Shown here: positions 1 to 12,421 of the stretch, in pieces
Layout: every line of letters starts with the position of its first letter
Position numbering within the stretch: the first letter of the stretch is position 1
From: Pagrus major
Taxonomy: Eukaryota; Chordata; Actinopteri; Spariformes; Sparidae
Assembly (NCBI RefSeq): GCF_040436345.1
Contig: NC_133221.1
Location: 26,179,008 to 26,243,007, forward strand
DNA: 64,000 bases
Reading direction: 5' to 3'
Notes under the pieces: generated by a model
Told to the model about the DNA's origin: nothing
Database searches by the model: none
Seen by the model: only the letters and a program-made list of their open reading frames with translations
Translations under genes and position numbers: made by a program

Positions 1-2510
1 ATATTCAGACATTAAATTATCATAAATATAGGAGCGTGATGAGATTAATGAGATCAGATCTCATTAATGTCTTGAATGGAACTTTTTTGAGCCGTCACCA
101 TAGAGCGGGCTTGTTTAAGCTTAAATTTACATGACAATATTAATAGGAATATATTTCTAGTTTTGATGAACTGTCCACTGTTACGGATTACATTGGAAAA
201 ATATATAACATTTTGAGCAAAAACATAGGCAAACACTGCTAAATGCTCCACTATGTTCACCAGCTAGTTTCTTACTGGGGATGAACAAGCACACCATTAT
301 TTGTATTTGTTGAACCAACTAAATTATCAGTATCCATATAGTAGTTTAACCTGAAGTGGGTGGGGTCAAAAGGTAGTTAATTTTAGCCTGAAATTGATAT
401 GGGTTGATCAGAAGTTGCTGTATTTATCATTTAAGAGCAAAGAGCACAGAGCAATTCCATTGAGAGACGATAATATTGATTCATTGTCAAGCCTACATCA
501 CCAGCAAGATAACTGGTTAATATGGCAACGGGAAAGAATCAGCCATTAGTTCATTAATTGTGTACCAATTCACACGTGTGTTTATATGTACTGTTTGCAG
601 GGAGGATGCATTATTCTGTACACATGCACTCCCACACATGAAATCCAGATGCACTTCACTTCCACATGCATAAATAGTGGAATATTCCCAAATGCATCTT
701 CAAACACACTAAGTGGGTGGTGCTGCTGTTTTTGTTTATGTGCACCAAGTATCCACACGCTAACATCCTTCCTGAGAGTATACACAGGTTGGACGAGCTA
801 TACACTTCATCACACCTACACACCTTCATTAAAATGGGAGACTTAGGCGGCTTGTGCATTAATGCCAGGAGTCCTCGCATGTACTTACATGCATACAGGA
901 AGTATTTTCAAAAAGCTACATGATCATATTTATATCATCAACTGCAAATAAAGTCACTCTTCAGCTGTGCTCATCTCGTGCTGAGCAGGTTATATACAGT
1001 TACTTCTTCTACACATTGCAATGTGTTTAGCTCAGTTTCTATTTAGGTCTAAGAACAACTGATCTCTGGTTTTGGTTTATGTGGTTTTTCCATTCTACAT
1101 ACGTCTCTTGTCAGAGCCTCCTACACACTTGTGCTCATCACCACACAGGAAAAAAACACACAGACAGGCAGGTTTTCATCTGAACATCAGCAAATGAGTG
1201 AGGCTGCAACAGCAGTGTAAGAAACGCTTTCATTCTCGAGTAGGAGTCTACACTCACAGTGCCCATATAGATCGACATTATGTTGAAACCTAAAGCTACA
1301 ATATGGGACTTTTCCAGCTGCGGAAGGAAGCATATTGCTCTTTTTTTTCAGTTTGTCAAGTTTCAGTCTCAACTCTTGTTACTTGTCTTGTAATTGATAC
1401 ACCTTGAAACAGCATCTAGCCCTAGGCTGAGCTTTCCGACCTACACAGGAGTTGGAGTAGCAGACGGTAAACACAGCCTGTCTGTAATAATCTATGCTAA
1501 TGTTTTTGACTAGGTCTTGTCTGCTGCATGTTTTTATGTGGCTTTTTTTTTTGTTGCTGTTATGACTGAACTGTAGCTGCTTTTGTCACCGTAATAGACA
1601 AAGCCAGTTAATATGACATGATGCCTGCCCACAGTAAATGGTTTTGACCCTAAATGTCCTAAACATCACTTAAAGCGCCTGTAATCAAATGTGTTGTTTT
1701 TTTACAATAATAATGTATCCAATGACAATGTGAAAACAATGTGAAAGGGTTCACTCATATTGAAGACCCCACAGAATAATCACCTGAATCTGCAGCTCCT
1801 CTCGGCTTTATGGGGCTTTATAGTGAGTTTCAGCTTATTGTTTAGCTGCCCTGCTGCAACCTTACTGTTTGAGTTCACTCTCATTGCTCTCATAATGTTG
1901 TTTTTGGCCACAGCAGACAGTTGTTTTCAGTGACAAAGCTCTGAAAACACAATGTACATTACCCGCTCAGCGCCAAACAGCAGACAGACACGGTTAGTGA
2001 TTAGCTGGTGAACATAGTGGACCATTTAGCACCTAAAGAGCCAGGTATTTCCCCCAGGAGTTGGTAGAGACCAAAAACAGAGCTAAAAGGAGAATGATAA
2101 TGATTATGTACCTAACTTCTGGATGTGTAAATATCTTAAAAGGTGATAATATGTAAGTGTTGTGTTCACTGCTCCCAAAAGGCTAAAATTGTACCTGTTA
2201 TTGCAGGTAAAGCTAATATTTAAGGTGATATGCCCCTTATTATTTGGCATATGATTTATAGAGGTAGCCAATTCTTACAATACTGCAGCTTTAAGAAAGT
2301 GGGTCATTCAGGCACATAGGATTACAAAATGACTAATGAAAGTATTTATTGTTGTTTAATGTGAAAACATAATAATAATAATAATCCTTTGATATCGTCC
2401 TTTAAGTCATTGGTTTGCATGTTCAGTCATTCAAGCTGTCAGTGTGTCATTGAGAATTGTGTCTGGATTCATGTGTTGGTATATCAGTCTGCGCTCTCAC
2501 TCCTCTCCAG
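1..2510 (+). other. Intron of the SHP-like phosphatase gene (5' edge of window)
   Basis: No exon of the N-terminal SH2 domain could be recognised here, so this is read as the intron before the first C-SH2 exon. The window therefore starts inside the gene. The sequence is AT-rich, holds only short unsupported open frames, and ends in a pyrimidine-rich acceptor (ctctcactcctctccag) at 2510. A promoter for this gene is not in view. Confidence 0.6.
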
Positions 2511-5500
2511 GTGGTACCATGGGCACCTCTCTGGGCGAGATGCAGAGAAACTGCTCACAGACAAAGGCAAAGCCGGTAGCTTCCTGGTAAGGGAGAGCCA
2601 GAGTAAACCAGGCGACTTCGTCCTCTCGGTTCTCACCAATGAGGAGAAACATGAGAACGTGGACCGCAAGACCAAGGTCACCCACGTTATGATACGCTAC
2701 CAGGTGAGGTAACTCAGCCCAGGCCATAAATATACAGAAACTCAAAATTGGTAAGGAGGATTTTGTGGATTAAGACAGGCTGGAGGCTTATAATGCCTCC
2801 CTGAACGTCCCCCTGAGTTCGTTGCTCAAACTACCTCAGCATACTGTTTGAGTCATGTATTTTTAAGCAGGTCATGATTCATTTTTGCGCTCTAGGAACT
2901 CCTCAGAGCAGCTGTTGCTGTAGTTAAACTGTTGATGTTTGTCTCCAGCAGGATGGTAAATACGACGTGGGTGGTGGTGAGAGGTTTGACACCCTGGCTG
3001 ACCTGGTGGATCACTACAAGAAGAACCCCATGGTGGAGAAAAGTGGCATCGTAGTGCATCTCAAACAGGTATAAAAGAGAAATGTAACATACCAAAGCAT
3101 CCAGACTGGTGAATTCTTTGCATGCAGAACGTTGAAGGCATTGATGATGTTAATACAGTGGTTAATTTTAACCACATGAAAAATGTTATTTTCAAACTTG
3201 GAAACGTAATGCTCTGTTGACTAATTTAATTTACCTGTCAAAATGTGATAACAGCCCTTTAACGCCACACGGATAAACGCAGCAAACATTGAGAACCGGG
3301 TACGAGAGCTTAACAAAGTGGCAGACAACTCTGAGAAACCCAAACAAGGATTCTGGGAAGAATTTGAGGTATGTAGCCTTAAAGCTATCGACACCAGAAT
3401 CATTCCTGTCAATTTTTATTTCTATGTCTCTGTGCCTGCGATAGCCCTAGCTGGAGGTGTTATGTCTTCGGGTTGTCCGCCTGTCCGTCCATTTGTCCAT
3501 GCCATTCTTGTTAACTCAATATCTCAGGAATGCCTTGAGGAAATTTCTGTCCAGTTGGACTCAAGGACGAGCTGATTAGATTTTTGTGGTAAAAGGTCAA
3601 AGGTCACTGTGACCTCAAGAAACACTTGCCATGACCCAAGAATTAATAAGCTAATTATGACAAGATGTACACAAATGTCTAATAGGATAAAATTATGAAG
3701 TGATAATATGTTTTTATCCAAAAGGTCAAAGGTCAACTTCACTGTGACATCCTAACTTTCTGCGAAAATACTTTTCAGGCCATTATGCCACACCATAACA
3801 CAGGAACCCCACCTTCAAACTGTGCTGATTGTACTAATCTTCTGTGTTACCTGGTTGAAAATGAGTGTGCAGCATCCACGTTTTAGAATTTGCAGCTTCT
3901 TTGCAACAACATCTATATTCAAAACATTTTAGTCCACCACAAGCTCCTTGGTTTTGCTGATATTGAGCTTCAGGCGATTGTCATTGCACCATTTGACAAA
4001 GCTCAAAAAAATATGCTTTAAGTGAAAACGGCATGTTTTCTCACTGGAAATTATTCACTGGAATCATACATGTCAATATAGTGATAATTTCCATTTTGCC
4101 AAGAACAAAATTAACTACACGAAATACCTTTATGAAAACTTAAACCACTTAAGTTTTCACTACATATATGAGTGTGGGCTGACATGAACAGAAATTTATC
4201 TCTCAGTTGTTATTGTTGGTCATTTTCGCAATTCCAGTCATTTTAAATGTTTTGTGTTAAACAGTTTTATTAAATGAGGCTCCAGTGAAGAGCTTGCTTG
4301 AGTCGAGAAATAATTAGGGGACCTGAATGATTTTAATTGCTCCTGTGAGTGCCATCTTTACTAGGAGGCCAAATTTTGACCATTGAAAAGTACAACACAA
4401 CTGTTTCAAAACATTTTTTTGTTTTGATGTGAACTTCGATGGCTTTCCTGCTTTGGCTAGCAACACAGTGTATTTTCCAGAACAATAATTTGTCACATAG
4501 CTATCATAAAAATGTCATCTTGTAGGTAATTTGTTCCACAACTTTATATATTCAGCTGTTTCATATGTATCTATTTGTGTAGGCTTACATCTCTGTTTTT
4601 TTCTTGTGACTTATTAGTTTCCTTGTCTATCGGGGGAAATTCAAATGTATTTATGCTGCCTTAACCTTTGAGTAATGATGTTGTTGAAGCTTATCTTGTG
4701 GCGTGCTCTTCTGTTCCTGCTTTTGTCATTTTCATGCAACTGACAGGTCATTATTGTGAATCATTTCTATTGTGTCAGTGCATGTTGGGCTATGAATTAT
4801 TCTTTGGTATTCGCTGGCTCAGTTACAGGTTTTTACAGTTGTATTTGTCTACAAAATCATAGTTACTGATAAATGTCTGGTTGTTGGATTGTCTGCTCTT
4901 CGGCTACAGTCTTTATTGAGATGATAATCTTTTTTCGAATGAATGTAAATGACTCACTGCAGCTTCTGTGTCAGAGTGTGTGTGATTGACATAAAATATA
5001 TGCTGTGCAGTATAAACAAGCTACAGAGTTATTGGAAATCAATTCAGATAAAACAGGGCTATTAAGATAACAACTGGTCTATCTGGATTTGAACTTATAC
5101 ATGGCTGTAAATAAATGTTGCAATTGTTAAACATATTCTATCTTTCTAGCTTTTGAGCCCCTTTTATATTTAATTAAACTCTGCTGAAATGCTTCCTCTG
5201 AAGTCTACAACCTGAACAGTCTCTTGTTGTTTCACTCCAGGGTGACCTCTACTGTATTAAAGGCCCATTACACTGTTAAGACACAAAGCATTCAAGGGGC
5301 CCTGTGGAGTTAACAAACAAAAGTTATGTTTACATTCAGTGTCACACACCAGAACGCATTTCACAAACACGTTGAATGCCTTTCCTTCCTCATGAAACAA
5401 CCCTAATCCAGATTGTTCACATCCCTGTTTACTAGCCTTCTCCTTCCTTGCCTTTATGTGTGCATTGATGTATATTTTGGTGAAATCCCACCACCTGTTG

Positions 5501-8500
5501 ATCCATGGAAAAGTGTGAAAACACTGGCTTCTATCTGAACATTTGGCTGATATGAATGAATGAACCTCAGATGTAGTAGTTGAATTATAGTAGATGTTCT
5601 TTTGTTTCAAACTTCATGAAACTCTTTCTTATAGAAATGTCTCATTGGCCTGCCATTTCCCTTTCTTCTTTTGTCATCAACTATCAGGTACTTCAGCAGC
5701 AGGAGTGCAAACTGCTGTATCCCCGGAAAGAAGGCCAGAAGCCCGAGAACAAGAGTAAAAACAGATACAAGAATATCCTCCCCTGTAAGTCTCGCAGCAA
5801 CCTGCCATTTCCTCTCTCCAACTTCCTGTGGAAAGAATGACACAAATAGACACCAGACAATGTAGAGGCCTCAGCAGAGCGTGAAGATCTCGCCATGATA
5901 GCACACTGCCTATCAATTGACATTATGCTTGAAAAAGAACATAATGTCACACAAGTCTGATGTCAGGAAACTGTAGACATTTTGTTGTGCCTAAATGACA
6001 GTTTGGCGTTGTGTTTTCAGTTGACACAACTCGGGTTGAAATCAGGGAAGCAGATCCAGATGTTCCTGGTTCGGACTACATCAATGCCAACTACATCAGA
6101 GTGAGTCTGTTCAGCATTACACAAGACCATTTAACTGTAGGCTATCAAAAGATAGCAGTAACAAACAACATTCAACAAACAGTCACTGTCTCTTCAGTCT
6201 CTTCCCCTCTGAGTCTGCTGAGCCCAGTTTAGTTGCCCATCCCAGCCCTGCACATGAAAACCACCTCCTGGCAGTGCTCTGAACAGTCACCTAGCAGAGC
6301 TAACTTGTAGCTACAGTACACAGCAGTTACGAGTTGCTTTCAGGAAAGTCCGTAAATCACAGAGAGTTGAGGCAGAGCAGCTGGAGGACACCAGAGGGAA
6401 AACCAGAAATCATTTTCTCCGTCAAATATGATCCAGTTTCAATAATATCACTGACAGCTGTGACTATGATGCTACCCAATCACCGAAGTTACATAGCGCA
6501 GAAACGAGCAATAGGGGGCAGAGCGGCTGAGACAGAGACACCATTCACTCCATAACAAGTCACTGTAACATTAACTCACACAATTTTAAACCTTTTATGT
6601 ATAGTCTTATTTTAATTGGTGAATGTTTTCTTCAAAAAGTGAAACTGTTAGTTCAGTATATGTCTGTGTGTTTAACTTTATCACCAAAAAAGTCACATTA
6701 CATCATTATGTTTCCGTGTGAATATGAATCTTGTCGGAGACAAAATGCTTAATTCTGTGTTGTCCCTGCTGTACAGAGTATGCATGAAGAGGGGCGCCAT
6801 GTTGACGAGGGCAAAGTCTTCATCGCCACCCAAGGGTGCCTCCAGAATACAGTCGTAGACTTCTGGAAGATGGTGTATCAGGAGAACACACACGTCATCG
6901 TCATGACCACGAAGGAGGTGGAGCGAGGACGGGTGAGTGATTGGAACTAAGCTAACTGCAAACGTAGAGGAAAGTAGTTCAGCAGGTGGTCAGTGAAATA
7001 ATATGGTGCTTCTGTATAGGAAGGAAAATAATTAAGTAGAAATGTTTCTGTACATTACACTGTATTTCCAAAGAACATCGCTTGTTTTTCCCTCCCCAGC
7101 TCATTTTCGATGTTTTGTATAGCATTACTCCTAAACGGTCTCTCTGTTGAAGTGAGGGGTATTTTCTCGACAAGAGCATAGCTGAAACACCCTGCATCCA
7201 AATCATTCAATGACAAACATCCACTACAAAAAAAATAAGGAAACAAGAAGGCCCTGAAAAGTTAATTTGACAAAAATGCTACTGCTCTACCTGCATGTCA
7301 ACCATTTTCTTCCTGTATTTTCATTTGAAAGTCAGTACTTAATGGCATTAGCAGATTCTAAGAGAGAGGGGTGGATATGTGTAGTAGGGATGATGGTAAT
7401 GTGTGTGTAAGGTGTGGGGGAGGGGAGGGAGACGGCTGACAAGGATAGTATGACAGTTAAGCTGATTGGAAAAGCTGCTTGAGATGAGCTGGTTCTTTCG
7501 ATTGTCTAATACCATCCGCCCTCCCTGTCCTCTCTCCATCTTTCTCTGTTTTTTTCTCTGTTCCAATTCAGAACAAATGTGTCCGTTACTGGCCCGACCT
7601 ACACGACACCAAGGAGTTTGGGAAGGTGCTTGTCAGGAACGTGGACGAACGGGCGGCACAAGACTACATCCTGAGGAAGCTGGAGGTGACCCGTCTCGAC
7701 CAGGTAAGAAAAGCTGTGTACTCAATCAGAGCTGACCCACTGACCTAGGGTCAGCTTATCTAACCCCTCACACTTACACACACACACAATCCTACAGCAC
7801 GTGCTTGTACGTAGAGGAGGATTGACTGCATAAAAAAATAATTGCATTTAGCTTTTTAAGATGTATTGTCTTCTTGCACTGAAACCTAAAATTTGAACTA
7901 AAGCACTGACTCGGAGTTGTCCTTTTATAGATCAATACATAAGTAGCAAAGGAAGGGTAAAAACAAAAAGCTGCTCTTGTTTGAAATCGAGGAATTTGAA
8001 ATGTAATGTTTGGCTATCCAATCTTGGTGTAAGTAGAAGCTTGCAGGTTTAATGTCTTATATATGGGTATTCCCTATAATCCAATATCCTATTTAAAACC
8101 ACAATGGTGGAGCTCACAGTCTGGGATCCCCGTCTGCTGAGTTCATACTACAGGATTGTAGCCCTGATTTTCCACTCGCTGACAGTTTTTGAAAATTGCC
8201 AACAAAAGCCCCCAGATCAGAGGCGAAGCGAGGTTCACTCTGTGTGAACCATTCAGAGTGATCCAAGAGTTGCAGATGCCGTGCAGACGCCTGAAAGATA
8301 TCTAGCAGGCGAAGTATCTGGTCGTGTCGGGGATGGGTCTGGGAGCAAATGAGAGCAAATTCTCCTCTGCTGTCATCTGCAGTAGCTCTCTGAACCCAGT
8401 CTTATCATGCCTCTTATTTGTATGCAGGGGGTACAGTATACTTTCTATCAGAATACAGTGAAATACACACAAGCTTTTCAGTATTTATAACCTGGTCATC

Positions 8501-11500
8501 CTTGCTAAACCACAATTTGAACAGGCCACAGTACATTTTCATTGCAAAAATATTTATTTACCTTCAACTCACCCATATTCTTTTCCTTTTCTTGCTTGAT
8601 TTTTCAATGCAAATCAGTGCGCAAACAATTCGGTCCTCTCCTTTCTTGTATCTCTTCATGCATGTTTTTTTTTTTGTTGTTTGTTTTTTGTTTTTTGATT
8701 GACAAATTGTACTTTGGAGGCCAGACAGTCGCACTGATGATTCCTCCTATGAGTGTGTAGTGTGAACAGTCCAGTGATCTCACGACTTTGAAAGTCATCG
8801 GACCAAGGCGTGAGCAGTATTGTCTCCAATGTGATGCTTCTGTCCAACCTTAATGTTTGTGTTCAGGTGAATGACAACTAAATTAAAGAAAGTGAACCAT
8901 GGCTTGTTTATTAAGAGATCATACTCAAGTTAATCAATATTACTGTCAATCTCCTGTCAAAGCAGAGGCTAAAGTAAAAAAGAGAAGTCTGTCTACATTT
9001 TATTCTGCACACTGGAGTCCACTCTCAGAAATGAGAGAATCCTCATTTTGCACAAACATATATATTTCTGTATTCAGATCTGGTCATTGGTAATGGTGTA
9101 ACTGCAACATTACTACAATGCTAAGTTGAGTAACAAAGCCTACTTGTGACTACCAGGGAATGTCCCTGTGTGTTCCAGTGTGGCAATGAACAAGTCCCAA
9201 CATAAAGAGGGAATTTTGTGCTGACTGTGACTTACAGTTACAGACAAATACCCACTTTAACTGGCTAAATACAACTGCTGAAGCATCAGATTAGCTCTGG
9301 CTGAAACCATGCATGGAATAAGGATTGTGGATTTCCCCCCTATTTCTTACAGTGGCCTAACTTTTAATGAACACTGTAGAGCCACTGTGGAGAGAAAGGA
9401 GGATGACTATATGTTACCTGTCCAAAGTCAGTATAATCACTTTTATAATGACTATGCATCATCTTTTTTTGCTGTCATCTTCCTGTAGAAGGAACCTCTG
9501 AGGTACATATGGCACTACCAGTACCTGAGCTGGCCGGACCACGGGGTGCCTAATGAGCCCGGCGGAGTCCTCTGGTTCCTAGAGGAAGTCAACCGCACCC
9601 AGAGTACCATTCCAGACACTGGACCTATTGTCGTCCACTGCAGGTACAAACCCCAGGAAAATAAACTGTGTGGTAGTATGAAGCTTAGAGTCTGGATTAA
9701 ATACATTGTGATTGGGCCATAGATTAATTAGTTTTGGGTCTGGTAGAGGTGATCTGCCAACACAGTTTTTAAGCAGATTTCAACAACAAAAATGATTGAA
9801 GTCCCATCTTGTGTACACACTCAGACTTGCAGTAACACTTTGTAATGATAATAACGTTGTAGTTTATTTCATTTTAATAGCTATTTCACTGTTAACAAAC
9901 AATAAAATGCTTCAAAAACCATTTACTAAGCAATTAAATATAAATACTGTATAGCTGAACTAAAAACATTATTTGAATGGCCATTATAAAGTTGAAAGGG
10001 ATGTTTATAAGCCCTAACATTGCATAATAAATGGTTTATAAAGCATTTCATTGTTTGTTAACAGTAATAACTATTATATAAGTTTAATTAACTATAGATT
10101 TTCCATTTAGCAATGATGGTTGTCATAAAGTGTTACCAGACATGCTCACACCCACTGTCAGACGTTACACATTAACTTGTCTGGCTTGAGTCTTCCAGGG
10201 ATTTTCCTCTATGACTAAACTCATCTGTGGCTCACTGCTGTTTTTCTTTTTTCCTTTTTTGTTCGTATTCTATATTTTCCCATGAGGTAGTATTAAATAA
10301 ATATTATTTCAGTTGGCCACTTGGGTGCGCTATAATTAAAGTTCAAAATGTTGGCATTAAATCTTCACCAAACTAGTACTGGGATAACTTATTATACATA
10401 TATATAGTAGTATACATATAGTCACTATTAACCAACCAACTTAGCAAAGTGTATGATATACAGTATAATGCCCCAAGATCAGTGACCCTGTGTTTTTTTA
10501 GAAGACATGATTATCAATAGTACAAACACACATGCTCTTAAATACACTGATCCTAAGCTGTTAATTACAACTTTCACTAACTGTTAGATTAAGCTCTGTT
10601 TTACCAGTAAACTGTTACTCCACATGCTGTAAACACATTGATCTGGTTTACTTACAAAGGATGTCAGCATGACCACTAAGTAAACAGCAGAAATTATTTG
10701 AAATAACACAATCTGTTTTAGTTCTGCTGCAGTCAGGATGTGCTTCTTGTTTTGATATGATAACCCAAAAGTAAAGTGTAAAGTTTGATAATTAATTTTA
10801 GTTGATTTCAACTAGAATTATAACTACTTTGGATTTATCTCTGTGGTAGACAGAGTTTATCACCAAATCATTCCTGCTGCTTTGACAGAGGTCTAAATAT
10901 TTAATGTTTTTGTTCGCAGGAATGCACTGACTCACCGCACTTCTTACGCTTCTGAACTGTCAGGAATGATCACTTTGTTTTGTATTTTTATAGAGATATT
11001 TATTTTAGACTGCTGCTCTCAAATATGTTGTTGGCAAATGAATGTTGTTATAGATTTGTCCATTTGGCGAGCATCCTGTATTTCACGAAAACAAAAAACA
11101 CCTCAACGTGAACATTGACAGAACACATCTGACTGATTAACCTCAATGATGAGTTAGCTCCTGATAAATTAATGATGCTGTTGTGAGGAAAATACTGAGT
11201 TGAGCTGTGTTCTCTGTAAGATCTAACAGCATTTTATATGTGACACAACAACACATTCAAGTGACTTAAATGTGGTTGGCAAGTGAAAACCTATAATTCA
11301 TAAGCTTACTCTTTCATGTGTTAAATCCATTGTCATTATGTATTTCTCACCTTGGCATTGATATCTTCAGGTGCAGTAACTACACATGGTTTGACTTTTC
11401 ACTCTGTTGTCCCCACAGTGCAGGCATCGGCAGGACAGGCACCATCATCGTCGTTGACATCCTCATTGACGTCATTAACCGCCAAGGTGGGAAACTAATA

Positions 11501-11741
11501 TATAAAACTGACACACACACTTTTTTCAGATGAAAAGGTTGCACAGCATATCTGCTAACTTCTGGATGTGTGTGTGTTCTAGGTCTTGATTGTGACATCG
11601 ACATCCCAAAGACCATCCAGAGGGTACGGCAGCAGAGGTCGGGCATGGTGCAGACGGAGGCCCAGTATAAGTTCATCTACATGGCTGTGCAGCAGTACAT
11701 AGACACGGTTCAGAAGAGACTGGAGGAGGAGCAGGTACTCC

Positions 11742-11818
<77 letters not shown>

Positions 11819-12421
11819 CAACATCCCCGGGGCTTCTAAAAGAAATAAAAAGACATCACATAACAGTTTTTGACGCAGTAATGGAGACTTTAAAATATTT
11901 ATGGAGGACATGTTTTAGCTAACAGTATGAAGGCTAGTAATGTGTGTTACGATATGACAGCTAGCGCTGGGAGGCAAACATCAGTATGGTAACTATCTCA
12001 GTAAGTTTCCAAAGTGCTGAATGCCACCTGGGAATGTTTAAAGTAAAATTCAGATCTCAGACGGTTTGTGAGAGCTTTACAGAGCATCTTGTCCTCTAAA
12101 CTGGATCTGCCTCTTGTCACGTTGTCTCTTTGCAGAGGAATAAGATGAAGGAGAGGGAATATTCCAATATCAAATATCCCCCGATGACCAACTCAAGGTC
12201 CAAACCCAACATGACATCCTCACGCTCTTCTTCTGTGTAAGTAGAACACATGCAGTGATGGTTGTTAAACATGTGATAACAGAAACAGAGCAGTAAGTAG
12301 GATGATGATAGTTTTCTCTGTGTGTTATTGCAGGATGACAAATGATGATTCGTCGAGTGTGTATGAGAACATAAACTTTAAAAGCCCTCAGACGTCTTTT
12401 AGCAGCAACACCAGGAGGTAA
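2511..12421 (+). CDS. ptpn11-like: SHP-family protein tyrosine phosphatase (PTPN11/PTPN6-like), 3' coding exons, N-terminus outside window
   Basis: Cytoplasmic non-receptor tyrosine phosphatase that docks by SH2 domains to phosphotyrosine receptors and adaptors. Exons: 2511-2703, 2952-3068, 3255-3368, 5688-5784, 6021-6100, 6777-6932, 7572-7703, 9489-9643, 11419-11486, 11583-11734, 12136-12236, 12334-12421 (TAA). All phases agree and give 483 visible residues; with about 111 missing N-terminal residues the total matches the usual 593-595. Visible residues 1-103 are the C-SH2 ([14 protein letters not shown] with the phosphotyrosine-binding Arg27). The PTP domain follows: KNRYKNILP substrate loop, WPD loop at 311-313, signature [10 protein letters not shown] with catalytic Cys347 and Arg353 split over the 9643/11419 junction, and Q-loop region [11 protein letters not shown]. 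The tail keeps two tyrosine sites, EYSNI and VYENI. SH2 and much of the PTP domain look SHP-2-like, while [28 protein letters not shown] and the YPP..TSS tail look SHP-1-like. The family is certain; the paralogue is not. Confidence 0.93.
3425..3800. repeat. Interspersed repeat carrying AGGTCA direct and inverted repeats
   Basis: This intronic stretch resembles a repeat I associate with fish introns (gtccgtccatttgtcc, then a 'ggtcaaaggtcactgtgacc' core). It holds two exact AGGTCA-A-AGGTCA direct repeats (DR1) at 3594-3606 and 3723-3735. The first overlaps an inverted repeat, AGGTCA-ctg-TGACCT, at 3601-3615. Family name and true ends were not determined. Confidence 0.55.
3932..4003 (-). pseudogene. 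Fragment of a non-LTR retrotransposon reverse transcriptase
   Basis: On the minus strand 24 codons read without a stop and include [17 protein letters not shown]. This matches the pattern W-C-x-x-N-x-L-x-L-N-x-x-K-T-K-E of the reverse transcriptases of LINE elements common in fish. Only this short stretch of the domain is recognisable and a stop follows at once, so it is a dead relic inside the phosphatase intron, antisense to the host gene. Confidence 0.6.
8110..8835. repeat. Probable DNA-transposon-derived repeat in the intron after exon 7572-7703
   Basis: The stretch combines a more GC-rich, repeat-like left part (gattttccactcgctgacag, 8168 on) with a T-rich centre (8665-8700) and a right part with short inverted similarity. 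No open frame looks real. The class was not determined; confidence is low because ends and target duplications could not be fixed. Confidence 0.3.
9832..10136. repeat. Palindromic (foldback) MITE-like element
   Basis: The left end starts gtaacactttgtaatga and the right end reads tgtcataaagtgttac, which are inverted copies. Inside, the left arm 'ctgttaacaaacaataaaatgctt' region recurs inverted as 'aagcatttcattgtttgttaacag' on the right. Nearly the whole 305 bp pairs with itself around a centre near 9984. It lies in the intron that splits the phosphatase catalytic signature and has no coding capacity. Confidence 0.65.
11744..11815. repeat. (CA)n microsatellite just after a 5' splice site
   Basis: An uninterrupted run of 36 CA units begins nine bases into the intron that follows the exon ending at 11734. 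The length is likely to vary between individuals. CA-rich intronic tracts near donors can be bound by hnRNP L-type proteins in vertebrates; an effect here is inference. Confidence 0.97.

Noticed and set aside
8418..8702. A 94-residue hydrophobic frame as a membrane protein
   Set aside because: The hydrophobicity comes from a T-rich tract (Phe/Leu codons) in an intronic repeat.
11579..11911. Open frames translating the CA repeat as poly-His/Thr or poly-Cys/Val
   Set aside because: They exist only because the dinucleotide run has no stops. The real exon ends at the donor at 11734.
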